A stretch of DNA of 64,000 nucleotides from CAYXVF01 sp964468125 (GTDB taxonomy: Bacteria > Myxococcota > XYA12-FULL-58-9 > CAYXVF01). Shown here in pieces: positions 1 to 8,479 of the stretch. The translations under genes and the position numbers were made by a program. Within the stretch, counting starts at the first letter, position 1, and each line of letters opens with the position of its first letter. The DNA lies in NCBI GenBank assembly GCA_964468125.1, contig CAYXVF010000011.1, positions 20,781 to 84,780 of the forward strand, written 5' to 3'. The notes beneath the pieces were generated by a model. That model ran no database searches and was not told the origin of the DNA. It was given only the letters and a program-made list of their open reading frames with translations.

Positions 1-2029
1 CCCGCAGCTTGGCCGCCCATTTCGCCGGTTCCCAGTAGGTCACGCGGGGGTCGTTCAGTCCCCCGGTGATCAGCATCGGCGGGTAGTCCTTCGCTTCCAC
101 GTTGTCGTAGGGGCTGTAGGAGCGAATCAGCTCAAAGGCCGCTTTGTCTTCGATCGGATTGCCCCACTCGGGCCACTCCATCGGGGTGAGGGGGAGCGAG
201 GTGTCGAGCATGGTGTTCAACACATCCACGAACGGCACGTGGGCGACCACACCGCGAAAGAGCTCAGGCGCTTGGTTGACCACGGCTCCCATCAGCTCGC
301 CGCCGGCCGAGCCGCCTGAGATCGTGATGTTGCCGCGGGTCGCGTAGCCTTCTTCGATCAGGAAGCGGGCGACATCAACGAAGTCGTTGAAGGTGTTGGT
401 GCGCTTTTCGAGCTTGCCGGAGGTGTACCAGTCGTAACCCATTTCGTCTCCGCCTCGGATGTGTGCGATCGCGTAGACGAAGCCGCGGTCCAGCAGACTC
501 AGCCGGTTGCTGTCGAAGCTCGGCCGCATGCCCAAGCCGTAGGCGCCGTAGCCGTAGAGATGGAGGGGGCGGCCGCTGTCTTTCTCGAAGTCCCGTCGGT
601 AGACGATCGAGACCGGAACCATGACCCCATCCCGGGCTTTCGCCATCTTGCGCTCGGTGACGTACTGGCTTGCGTCGTAGCCCGAAGGAATCTCCTGCAC
701 CTTCAGGACAGTGAGTGTTTTCTTTGAAACATCGTAGTCATAAACGGTATCCGGGGTCACCATGGACTCGTAGCTGACTCGCAACGTGTTGATGTCGAAT
801 TCGGGGTTGTTGCCGATGGCGGCTGCGTAGGCAGACTCGGGGAACTCGATTCGATGCTCGCCGCCGTCGTAGCGACGGAGGCGAATCTGATCGAGACCAT
901 TCACCCGCTCCTGTAGCGCCATGAATTCCTTGAAGCTCGCAAAGCCCCGAATGTAGACCTCGCGCGAGCCCGCGATGAGCTCCTTCCAGTTGGCCCTCTG
1001 CGGTGCGTCTTCCGGCGCGGTCGCGATTCGGAAGTTCTCGTGGGTATCATTGGTGCGGATGTAGAACGTGCCGTTCGCGTGATCCAGGTCGTACTCGTGG
1101 CCGACCTCACGGGCCGCGACGAGCACGGGCTCCGCGGCGAGATCGCTGGCGGGAAGTACGTAGGTCTCGCTGGTGATGTGGTCACCCGTTCGGATGAAAG
1201 CCCATTCGCGCGATTGCGACAGCGAAACGCCGGCGAAGAACCCGGTGTCCTGTTCCTCGTAGACCACGTGGTCCATGGACGGGTCGTTTCCGATGACGTG
1301 CAGACGCGCTTGATAGGGGCGCCACTCCTCACTGACGCGCATGTAGAGCAAGGAGCTAGCATCGCTCGACCACACGGTTCCGCCGCTCGTCTCCGGGATC
1401 TCATCGGAAAGCATCTCTCCGGTCTCGAGATTCTTGATTCGGATCGTGTAGCGCTCGCTGCCGTTCGTATCCTCGCCCCAGGCGAGCAGTCGGCCATCGT
1501 TGCTCACGTTGATCCCGGTGACGCGAAAGAACTCCTTGCCTTCGGCGAGGGCCGGCTCGTCGAGAATCAGCTGTGGGTCGCCGCCCCCGGCCGGGGTCCG
1601 GTACCACTTGCGATACTGTGCGCCTTTCTCAAAGCGCCACTGGTAGAGCCACTCACCGTCTTTGACGGGAACCGAGCTCTCGTCTTTTTTCAGGCGTCCT
1701 TCGAGCTCTGAAAACAGGGTCTGCGTGAGCTCGTCAAAGGGTTTCATCGCCGCCTGAAAATAGGCGTTCTCTTCCTCTAGGTAGGAGAGCACCGCTTCGT
1801 CGTCGACCTTCGGATAGCTGTCGTCTTTGAGCCAGGCGTACTCATCCACCCAGGTGATCCCGTGACGTTCGTTTTCCTCGGGGACCTTCTTGGCCACCGG
1901 GGCTGGGGGGAGGGCGTTTGTTGGGGCGAAGATGTCTTTGGTGCTCATGGGGGCGGAGGTCTCTCCTTTTTGACTTCCGTGGGCGCAGGAGAAGGCCAAG
2001 GCGGCGAGAATCGGTGCAAAGCTTCGCAT
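1..2029 (-). CDS. ptrB: Oligopeptidase B (S9 prolyl oligopeptidase family), lipoprotein form, 3' end cut by window edge
   Basis: Serine peptidase of the S9A family that cleaves short peptides, typically after basic residues. About 675 residues are visible and the frame runs off the left edge, so the C-terminus is missing. The nucleophile is Ser574 in GGSAGG and the acid is Asp660 in GGLNDPRV; the catalytic His should lie just outside the window. The N-terminal part is the beta-propeller region. The start at 2029 follows an AGGAG site and gives a signal peptide ending LAALAFSC, a lipobox-like sequence. That predicts an envelope-anchored enzyme, whereas the E. coli enzyme is cytoplasmic. It starts 10 bp after the idi stop, so it is the last seen gene of the mevalonate operon. 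Family assignment is firm; the lipoprotein prediction is moderately sure. Confidence 0.9.
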   Translation of the reverse strand, partial: MRSFAPILAALAFSCAHGSQKGETSAPMSTKDIFAPTNALPPAPVAKKVPEENERHGITWVDEYAWLKDDSYPKVDDEAVLSYLEEENAYFQAAMKPFDELTQTLFSELEGRLKKDESSVPVKDGEWLYQWRFEKGAQYRKWYRTPAGGGDPQLILDEPALAEGKEFFRVTGINVSNDGRLLAWGEDTNGSERYTIRIKNLETGEMLSDEIPETSGGTVWSSDASSLLYMRVSEEWRPYQARLHVIGNDPSMDHVVYEEQDTGFFAGVSLSQSREWAFIRTGDHITSETYVLPASDLAAEPVLVAAREVGHEYDLDHANGTFYIRTNDTHENFRIATAPEDAPQRANWKELIAGSREVYIRGFASFKEFMALQERVNGLDQIRLRRYDGGEHRIEFPESAYAAAIGNNPEFDINTLRVSYESMVTPDTVYDYDVSKKTLTVLKVQEIPSGYDASQYVTERKMAKARDGVMVPVSIVYRRDFEKDSGRPLHLYGYGAYGLGMRPSFDSNRLSLLDRGFVYAIAHIRGGDEMGYDWYTSGKLEKRTNTFNDFVDVARFLIEEGYATRGNITISGGSAGGELMGAVVNQAPELFRGVVAHVPFVDVLNTMLDTSLPLTPMEWPEWGNPIEDKAAFELIRSYSPYDNVEAKDYPPMLITGGLNDPRVTYWEPAKWAAKLR

Positions 2030-2039
2030 CCGGAGCTCC

Positions 2040-2606
2040 TCAACGGGGTGTGATGGCATCGGCGTGCTCGCGGCGAATCGTCTCCCACTCCATCTTGAAC
2101 CAGGGCGTGAGGCGGTCCGGCTCCTCCCGGAGAAGACGGTCGACTTCCTCGGGAGACACCCATTTCCATTCGGCGATTTCGTTCGGATTCACGTCGACCG
2201 CCCCTTCGTCGTCGATGTGACCGACGTAGACGCTGCACAGCTCGTGCTCCGAGCCCGCTTCCGAATAACGAGCCTGGTAGGCAAAGCGGTACAGGAAGGT
2301 GAGCTCCGCCTCCAAAGCGAGCTCTTCGCGCAAGCGACGAGCGGTGGCGTACGCGTAGCTCTCGCCTTCGCGCGGATGGCTGCAACAGCTGTTGGTCCAA
2401 AAGCCCGGCCACAAACGCTTTTGGTCGCTGCGCTGGTGGAGCAAGAGCTCGCCCCGGGGATTGAAGATGAAGATCGAGAAGGCGCGGTGGAGTGTTCCAT
2501 CGCTATCGTGGGCCTCGCCCTTGCTCGCATGCCCCACCACGTTGTCGTCTCGATCCACGAGGATCAGACGTTCACTCTCCGACGATACCTGCGCGTCGTT
2601 GCTCAT
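2040..2606 (-). CDS. idi: Isopentenyl-diphosphate delta-isomerase type 1
   Basis: Nudix-fold enzyme that interconverts isopentenyl and dimethylallyl diphosphate in the cytoplasm, the step that makes the allylic primer for prenyl chains. The 188-residue product has the catalytic Cys in TNSCCSHP (residues 71-78) and the Nudix helix RRLREEL (about 90-96) with its metal-binding glutamates. The ATG at 2606 is chosen because it follows GGGGAGGAG at good spacing and overlaps the upstream stop as ATGA. A longer reading to 2693 would only add residues encoded inside the upstream gene. It is the fourth gene of the mevalonate operon and supplies substrate for the neighbouring carotenoid genes. Length is normal for type 1 Idi; the flavin-dependent type 2 enzyme is excluded by sequence. 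Confidence 0.95.
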   Translation of the reverse strand: MSNDAQVSSESERLILVDRDDNVVGHASKGEAHDSDGTLHRAFSIFIFNPRGELLLHQRSDQKRLWPGFWTNSCCSHPREGESYAYATARRLREELALEAELTFLYRFAYQARYSEAGSEHELCSVYVGHIDDEGAVDVNPNEIAEWKWVSPEEVDRLLREEPDRLTPWFKMEWETIRREHADAITPR

Positions 2607-4876
2607 CGTGACTCCTCCCCAATTCGGGCGATGAAGGCCTGATAGCCCGCTGTGATCAAGCTGGTTCGGACGGACTCCGCGTCCTCGGGACACAGCGCGA
2701 CCATCGATCCTCCTCCACCACCACCGGTCAGCTTGGCTCCGAGTGCGCCGGCTCGGCGCGCGATGCCGATCATGTCTTCGAGCTCTGAGGTGGAAACCTG
2801 CAGCGCGTTGAGTAGACCCTGATTGACGTTCATCAACTCGCCGAGGGTGTCGAGGTCACCGCTTTCCACGGCCTTCGCGCCCTGGAGCGAAAGGTCGTCG
2901 ATGTCCCTGAAGATCCGCTCGTAGAGCTTCTGGTTGCGTTTCCAAGCATCGTGGACCTGGCTCACCATCTTCGCGGTGAGGCTTTCGATGCCGCTGATGC
3001 CGATGACCACATCAAAGGGAGCCTTCGCTTTCACTTGCGTGATGGTTGGCTTACCCTCTGGCCCCTGTGCCGTCTTGTAGAGAATGAGTCCACCATGGGC
3101 GGCGAGGGTGTTGTCGATGCCGGACGTGCGCCCATGGGCGACCTTTTCGCTCTCGTAGGCGATGGCGCTGACCTGCTCGTCGCTGAGCCCGAGCCCAAAG
3201 TGCTGATCGAGAGCGCGAACGACCGCCACCGCGATCGCCGCCGAGCCACCGAGACCCATTGCGCGCGGCACGTGCGGATAGATCTCGAGGAGAATGCTCC
3301 GGTCGCGGAGCTCGAGCGTGTCGAGAATGCGCTCGAGCGAGGTGTAGAGTGAGTGTTTGTGATCGACGCCGGGCTCGAGCTTGGTTTCCACCCCCCAACG
3401 CGGCACGACCACGTGCACGCCGTTTTCGCCGTCTTCCACCTTCGCTTGGATGGCGACGGGGAGCGACGCCGCCAAGGCGTGGGCGCCGTAGACCACCGCA
3501 TGCTCGCCGAGAAAAATCACTTTGCCGGCGCCGGAGGCGAGGTTTTCGCTCGTTTTCGGCTCGTGTTTTTGCGCGGCGCGCTTCGGAAGATCTTGGAGCC
3601 GTTTGACGATCTCCTCCGCCTTCCAGACCTTGATCTCACCGCTCTCGATCAGCTCTTCGACCACCCGCTCAAACACCTCGGGAGGCGCTCCCGCCGCGTT
3701 GGCAACCGTCCGCGCGTGGAGCGTCATGTGTCCCTGCTGAATCCCTTCGGTGCTGAGCGCACGGATCGCGGAGAAGTTCTGAGCGAGGCCCACCGCCGCC
3801 ATGATCTCGGCGAGCTCGGTGGCGTGCTTAACCCCGAGGATGCGATGGGCGATCGCGACCGCGGGATTGCTCTGCAGTGGCCCCCCAACGGTGCCTACCT
3901 TGAGTGGCAGCTCGATCTCGCCGACGAGGTTGCCATCCGAATCCGCAAACCACTTGGTGAGCGACGAATAACGGCCGCCTCGGCACGCGTAGGCGTGAGC
4001 CGCTGCTTCGATGGCGCGCCAATCATTGCCGGTGGCGATGGCAACCGCATCGATTCCGTTCATGATCCCCTTGTTGTGGGTGGCAGCCCGGTACGGATCG
4101 GCGGTCGCGAAGTCATTTGCGAGGATCACGCCGTCGCGCACCTGCTCGCCGGTGAAGCTCTTGCCCGCGAGCTCTGAGGTCGGGATCACGCAGCTCGCTT
4201 TCACCATGGATCTGTCGGTTAGGTTCGAGAGAATGCGCAAGAACACCTCGCCGCCGGTGATTTTCTCCACCAACGACGCGACCCCTTCGCACATGCTGTT
4301 CACCAGATTGGCGCCCATTGCGTCGCGCGTATCGACGAGGAGGTGAAGGATCAGCATGTCGCCCTTTGCGGAGGCCTTCGGGAGCACCCGCACCTCGATG
4401 TCCTTGGCTCCGCCACCGCGTGCGACCATGTTCGGATGGAGACCGTTGGCGAGATTGAGGATCTCCGCCTTGTTCTGCAGAAGTGCGGCCTGCGCCTTGC
4501 TGGCGTTTGGGAATCCAACGATCTGGATCTGGCCGATGAGGATCGGATCGGTGCTCTCACACGTGAAGCCACCCCCGGCAAGCGCCACCTTTGCAGCCGA
4601 AGAGAGCGCGGCGATGATGGAGGGCTCCTCCACCACGAGCGGCACGATGTACGGTCGCCGGTTGATCACGAAGTTCAGACCGAGGCCCATCGGCAGGCTG
4701 AATACGCCGACGACGTTCTCCACCATGCGATCGGCTTGGGCGGTGCTCATCACGCTCGTACCCGTGAGCAGGGCATCGCGGTCTTCGCTCGAGATGTATT
4801 CGCGCTCGTGGAGAATGGCGACCCGTTCGGCCACTGACTTCTTGTAAAATCCGGGGAGCCGGCTCTTGTCGTTCAT
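2603..4876 (-). CDS. mvaA-mvaK1: Fused HMG-CoA reductase (class II) and mevalonate kinase
   Basis: One 757-residue reading frame joins two consecutive mevalonate-pathway enzymes. Residues 1-430 are a class II HMG-CoA reductase: EEPSIIAA with Glu83, Lys269 in THNKG, Asp285 in GNDW and the His of GHMTLH (383), plus DAMGAN (185-190) of the substrate/cofactor site. Residues 446-757 are a GHMP-family mevalonate kinase: GKVIFLGEHAVVYG at the start, the ATP loop GLGGSAA (541-547), Asp588 in SGIDN and the KLTGGGGGG loop (715-723). A 15-20 residue polar linker separates them. Each half has full family length and all key residues, so both should be active. The start overlaps the phosphomevalonate kinase stop (ATGA) and its own stop overlaps idi (ATGA). 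The two activities are normally separate proteins; no break or frameshift is visible at the junction. Confidence 0.95.
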   Translation of the reverse strand: MNDKSRLPGFYKKSVAERVAILHEREYISSEDRDALLTGTSVMSTAQADRMVENVVGVFSLPMGLGLNFVINRRPYIVPLVVEEPSIIAALSSAAKVALAGGGFTCESTDPILIGQIQIVGFPNASKAQAALLQNKAEILNLANGLHPNMVARGGGAKDIEVRVLPKASAKGDMLILHLLVDTRDAMGANLVNSMCEGVASLVEKITGGEVFLRILSNLTDRSMVKASCVIPTSELAGKSFTGEQVRDGVILANDFATADPYRAATHNKGIMNGIDAVAIATGNDWRAIEAAAHAYACRGGRYSSLTKWFADSDGNLVGEIELPLKVGTVGGPLQSNPAVAIAHRILGVKHATELAEIMAAVGLAQNFSAIRALSTEGIQQGHMTLHARTVANAAGAPPEVFERVVEELIESGEIKVWKAEEIVKRLQDLPKRAAQKHEPKTSENLASGAGKVIFLGEHAVVYGAHALAASLPVAIQAKVEDGENGVHVVVPRWGVETKLEPGVDHKHSLYTSLERILDTLELRDRSILLEIYPHVPRAMGLGGSAAIAVAVVRALDQHFGLGLSDEQVSAIAYESEKVAHGRTSGIDNTLAAHGGLILYKTAQGPEGKPTITQVKAKAPFDVVIGISGIESLTAKMVSQVHDAWKRNQKLYERIFRDIDDLSLQGAKAVESGDLDTLGELMNVNQGLLNALQVSTSELEDMIGIARRAGALGAKLTGGGGGGSMVALCPEDAESVRTSLITAGYQAFIARIGEESR

Positions 4877-5835
4877 CTGTCGCGCTCCATCGCGGGGTAG
4901 AGCTCCAGGGGGAGAGCGTCCCGAAAAGGTGCCGCACCGGCGTCTGCCCAGAAAGCGACTCCGATATCACCCCCGCCCGCGCCCGACGGCTTATAGACAG
5001 CGCCCGATCGGCACGCAACCGCCTCTTTTTGTCGGTGTGAGTCACTCACGATCGCGATGTGTGCTGCTTTCCCGAGCGCTGAGAGGGCCTCACGAAAACT
5101 CTCGACGCAGCGAAGAAAGGCCTGAGGATCGCCCGACTCGAACGCGCGGACCCCAGCCTCGGACTGTTCGCTCAGCGTGTCGATCAACGACGTTGCCCGC
5201 TCCGGGGCGCGCGCCTGCAGTGCGTTCACCGCGCCGATGAGCTGTGGAGTCGACGCGGAGCGGCCGGTGAAGACGACGGCCCACCGCAGCTTCTCTGGCC
5301 ATGGCAGAGTCCGTACCCGTCGCGGCACCGATTCTTCACCTCGAGGCGCCTGGTAGGCTAGGACGCCGCCGTACGCCGAAGCCGCGATGTCGATCCCGCT
5401 GCCGACACCTCCCTGTGCGCGTCGGTGGGCCCGATGTGCATCCCGAAACAGCAGCTCCGAGGTCGGCCTTTCGCCGCGGGCGCGGCGTAGCGCATCCGCC
5501 AGCGCCACCGCCACGGCAGCGCTCGATCCGAAACCGAGCTTGACTCCGCCGTCGTAGAAATCGGTCGTGTCGATCGAGATCCGTGCGGAGGGCAGGGCTT
5601 CGTCGACCTCGTCGAGTACCGACGCGACGAGCGCCAGTCGCTGATCCCGTTCGCGAAGCTCCTGGCTGGTGCGAGCGTTGACCGTCAATCCGAGTGCGCT
5701 CAAGGAGAAGGACTGGGCGGGCTCGAAGCTCACGCGGGCACAGCGACCGACCGAGGCCACTAGAGCGCTTGCGCCGAAGAGCACCGCGTACTCTCCGATG
5801 AGGATCACCTTGCCCGGCGCCTCGGTACGAATCAC
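4873..5835 (-). CDS. mvaK2: Phosphomevalonate kinase (GHMP family)
   Basis: Cytoplasmic kinase that turns mevalonate 5-phosphate into the diphosphate. The 320-residue product opens with APGKVILIGEYAVLFG, has the GHMP ATP loop GFGSSAAVAVAL (about 101-112), a GSGIDIAAS segment (145-153) and a C-terminal glycine loop KPSGAGGGD (about 282-290). Its position between diphosphomevalonate decarboxylase and the HMGR/mevalonate kinase fusion fixes the specificity, which the GHMP fold alone would not. The start is a GTG at 5835 overlapping the mvaD stop as GTGA, with CTGGAG upstream. The frame stays open to 6363, but that part is mvaD read in another frame. Translational coupling at both ends suggests stoichiometric expression. 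Confidence 0.92.
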   Translation of the reverse strand: MIRTEAPGKVILIGEYAVLFGASALVASVGRCARVSFEPAQSFSLSALGLTVNARTSQELRERDQRLALVASVLDEVDEALPSARISIDTTDFYDGGVKLGFGSSAAVAVALADALRRARGERPTSELLFRDAHRAHRRAQGGVGSGIDIAASAYGGVLAYQAPRGEESVPRRVRTLPWPEKLRWAVVFTGRSASTPQLIGAVNALQARAPERATSLIDTLSEQSEAGVRAFESGDPQAFLRCVESFREALSALGKAAHIAIVSDSHRQKEAVACRSGAVYKPSGAGGGDIGVAFWADAGAAPFRDALPLELYPAMERDR

Positions 5836-6818
5836 GCGGGCTCCAGCTGGGCCGAGGGCCCTACTCCTGCTCCGAGGATTTCCTTGACGCCATTGAGTGT
5901 CCCGAGCCGACGAGCGAGGGTCTTTGCATCGGAGGGGCGGCACAGGACTTTCACCTGAGGACCCGCATCGATCGTGAAGTACGCCTCGATCCCTTCGCTG
6001 CGTAGCGCACGAACCGCGTGGATCAGCTCCACCGTAGCGCCGTTCCAATAGAGCAAGCCGGGGGTGGCCGAGAGCATGACCGCGTGCATGCGCAGGCAGC
6101 TCGCTTCCATCAGCTCGCCGACGCGGGTGAGGTCTCGGTCGAGCACCGCCTGGCGCATCGCTGGAAGGATCGTGTCGCTGTCCCGGACCCACGCGGCGTA
6201 GTAGGGCGAGGTGTCGCGGGTTAGGTTCATGCCGTCCGTCGAGCTGTGGCTCTTCGCGTCCTCCGAGGTGATCACCACGAGCATTCGCACGTCCCAGTGC
6301 TCCGCCGGCGCGATGCTCTCCGCGTAGCTGTCCGAGCCATCCTCCGCTTCGCCGCGGTGCCACTCGACGAAGCCGCCAAAGAGCGAACGGGCGGCCGAGC
6401 CACTGCCGACGCGAGCGATCCGCGAAAGGGCGCGATCGTCCAGCTCCAAACCGAGGGCGTGGCAGGCCGCGAGAGTCAGCGCGGCAAAACCAGACGCCGA
6501 GCTCGCGAGTCCCGCGCCCGTTGGGAAGTTGTTCTCCGTGGTCACCCGCAGTGAGTCGTGGACGTCTGCGAGCTCGCGGATCAGGTCGAGAAATCGGGAC
6601 GCTCGGGTGGCGAAGGACGGCGGCGCAGGCGAATCCCCCAAATAGATCGAATCGTTTTCGAGCGTGCCATCCCGCACCACCGTGGTTCGGGTCGAGAGGG
6701 ACGAGAGCGTCATCGAGAGCGAACCGACGCTTGGGAGGTTGCGTTTCACGTCCCGCTTACCCCAATACTTGGCGAGAGCTATATTGGAATGTGCTATCGC
6801 CGTGACCCGATCGTGCAT
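5832..6818 (-). CDS. mvaD: Diphosphomevalonate decarboxylase
   Basis: Catalyses the ATP-dependent decarboxylation of mevalonate diphosphate to isopentenyl diphosphate, the last step of the classical mevalonate pathway. The 328-residue protein begins AHSNIALAKYWGKRD (9-23), the substrate-binding signature of the family. It has the ATP loop GLASSASGFAAL (103-114), GSGSAARSLFGGF (138-150) and TIDAGP with the essential Asp near the C-terminus. The ATG at 6818 is preferred because the family signature starts a few residues later; the frame is open to 6935 but those codons overlap crtD. It is the first gene of the minus-strand operon, 89 bp from the divergent crtD start, so isoprenoid supply and carotenoid tailoring genes share a control region. 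Confidence 0.95.
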   Translation of the reverse strand: MHDRVTAIAHSNIALAKYWGKRDVKRNLPSVGSLSMTLSSLSTRTTVVRDGTLENDSIYLGDSPAPPSFATRASRFLDLIRELADVHDSLRVTTENNFPTGAGLASSASGFAALTLAACHALGLELDDRALSRIARVGSGSAARSLFGGFVEWHRGEAEDGSDSYAESIAPAEHWDVRMLVVITSEDAKSHSSTDGMNLTRDTSPYYAAWVRDSDTILPAMRQAVLDRDLTRVGELMEASCLRMHAVMLSATPGLLYWNGATVELIHAVRALRSEGIEAYFTIDAGPQVKVLCRPSDAKTLARRLGTLNGVKEILGAGVGPSAQLEPA

Positions 6819-6907
6819 GGGGGGGAGATAACCTTCCCCCGTCGGTGGAGCAATCCTGAGGGTGCTCTCTGGACACGGTCGAGTTGGGTCATTAGTTTCC
6901 GAGGGGC
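6819..6907. promoter_or_regulatory. Divergent mvaD/crtD control region with a GC-rich inverted repeat
   Basis: This 89 bp gap separates the mevalonate operon from crtD and must hold both promoters. Just upstream of the mvaD start is a short inverted repeat, GGGGGA and TCCCCC separated by 8 bases, which would fold in the mvaD leader. I could not assign a convincing -35/-10 pair on either strand. The heptamer CATTAGT occurs here and also in the crtI/merR gap, which may be chance. Confidence 0.35.
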
Positions 6908-8479
6908 ATGACAGGGAACCGTCCAAACCGTTCACGTGCTGCCGTTGTCGGTGCAGGTGTAGGGGGTCTCGTGAGTGCCGTTGAGCTCGCTCGACGGGGT
7001 CTCGAGGTCCATGTCTTCGAGCGAAGCGCCGATGTCGGCGGCAAGATGCGGCGCATCCGCATCGGTGACAGTGATGTGGATGGCGGACCGACCGTCTTCA
7101 CCATGCGCTGGATCCTCGAAGAGGTCTTCCAAAACGCTGGCGCCTCGCTCGTCGACTACGTCGAGCTCGAGCAGGTGCAGTGCATCGCGCGCCACACCTG
7201 GGAAGGGGACGGTGTCTTCGACCTCTACACCGACCGGGAACGCAGCGCCGAGTCCGTGCGGCACTTCTTCGGCCGTCGAGAGGCAAAGGGGTATCTGCGT
7301 TTTTGCGACTACGCGGAGAACATTTTTCGCGAGGTAGAAGAGCCGTTTCTGCTGTCGCAGAAGCCCGGCATGGTCGACCTCGTAGCGAGCCAGGGCCTCG
7401 GCGCCCTCCGCGCGGCGAGCAAAATCGACCCATTCCGAACGATGATGAAGGCCTTGGGCGGCTTCTTCAAAGACCCGCGATTGCTGCAGCTCTTCGGCCG
7501 CTATGCCACCTACTCGGGTTCTTCGCCCTTTCAGGCCCCCGCAACCCTGAGCCTCATCGCGCACGTTGAGCGTGAAGGCGTCTGGCTCGTGAAGGGCGGC
7601 ATGCACCGGATGGCCCAAGCACTGGCGCAGCTGGCACGCGAGCTCGGGGTCACGTTCCATTTTGAGCGTCCCGTGAAGCGGGTGCTGGCGGAAGCGGGGC
7701 GTGCCCGCGGTGTCGAGCTCGCCGATGGCGAGCAGTTCTCGGCCCATACCGTCGTGACGAACGTCGAGGCCCGCGCGCTGATCGAAGGGCTTCTGGGCGA
7801 CGATGTTCGAGACTCCAAAGCGGTAGACGATCGGACCCAGCCGTCGCAGTCCGCGGTCACCTGGAACGCCGTAGCAAAAACCCGCGGCTTTCCCCTCGCG
7901 CACCATGCGGTGTTCTTCTCCAAGGACTACCCGCGCGAGTTCCGGGAGATCGCAGCGGGGCAGATCCCCACCGAGCCCACGGTCTACATTTGCGCCCAGG
8001 ATCGCGATGACCTGGGCTTGCGCCCGATCGACGGAGCTGAGCGGTTGCTCATCCTCGTCAACGCCCCGGCCTGGGGAGAGCGCGATGCCAGCGAGGAGTT
8101 GGAGCGATGCGAGGAGCAGACCTTCGGGTTTCTAGAGCGGTGCGGACTCGAGGTGGATCTCGACCCCGCCTCGACGGTTCGAACCTCGCCGAGCGAGTTC
8201 GCGCGCGCGTTTCCGGGCTCGCGGGGAGCGCTTTACGGCGGGGCCTCTCACGGGTGGAAGGCGTTCTTCAACCGGCCATCAGCGCGAACCAAGATCCCCG
8301 GCCTCTACTTGACCGGGGCGAGCGCCCATCCTGGAGCCGGCGTGCCGATGGTCGCCTTGAGTGGCCGCTTGGCCGCCCAGGCGGTGCAAGAGGACCTCGC
8401 TTTGACCTCGACGTCCCGCACGACGGCTACGCCTGGTGGTACGTTGACGCGGTCTCGGACTGCGGCGAAGTCAGCCTAA
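6908..8479 (+). CDS. crtD: CrtD-like carotenoid 3,4-desaturase (phytoene desaturase superfamily)
   Basis: FAD-dependent desaturase of the CrtI/CrtD superfamily. The 523-residue protein starts with the dinucleotide-binding motif VVGAGVGGL (about 13-21) and ERSADVGGK, then VDGGPTVFTMR (about 57-67), which resembles CrtD more than phytoene desaturase. It ends with the family motif YLTGASAHPGAGVPM. The gene directly follows the divergent mevalonate promoter region and precedes crtC, the pairing found where acyclic ends are hydrated by CrtC and desaturated at C3,4 by CrtD. The last 25-30 residues, after GRLAAQAVQED, are low-complexity T/S/R sequence with no family counterpart and are encoded over the 5' part of crtC. 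This suggests a run-on past the natural end. A separate crtI lies at 17285-18844, which supports CrtD over CrtI here. Confidence 0.85.
   Translation: MTGNRPNRSRAAVVGAGVGGLVSAVELARRGLEVHVFERSADVGGKMRRIRIGDSDVDGGPTVFTMRWILEEVFQNAGASLVDYVELEQVQCIARHTWEGDGVFDLYTDRERSAESVRHFFGRREAKGYLRFCDYAENIFREVEEPFLLSQKPGMVDLVASQGLGALRAASKIDPFRTMMKALGGFFKDPRLLQLFGRYATYSGSSPFQAPATLSLIAHVEREGVWLVKGGMHRMAQALAQLARELGVTFHFERPVKRVLAEAGRARGVELADGEQFSAHTVVTNVEARALIEGLLGDDVRDSKAVDDRTQPSQSAVTWNAVAKTRGFPLAHHAVFFSKDYPREFREIAAGQIPTEPTVYICAQDRDDLGLRPIDGAERLLILVNAPAWGERDASEELERCEEQTFGFLERCGLEVDLDPASTVRTSPSEFARAFPGSRGALYGGASHGWKAFFNRPSARTKIPGLYLTGASAHPGAGVPMVALSGRLAAQAVQEDLALTSTSRTTATPGGTLTRSRTAAKSA

Noticed and set aside
3500..3600. 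Possibility that the HMGR/mevalonate kinase fusion is two genes joined by a sequencing error
   Set aside because: No stop, start codon with ribosome site or frame change is visible at the linker; both domains and the linker are continuous in one frame. An error that deletes a stop cannot be excluded without resequencing, so it is noted under the finding.
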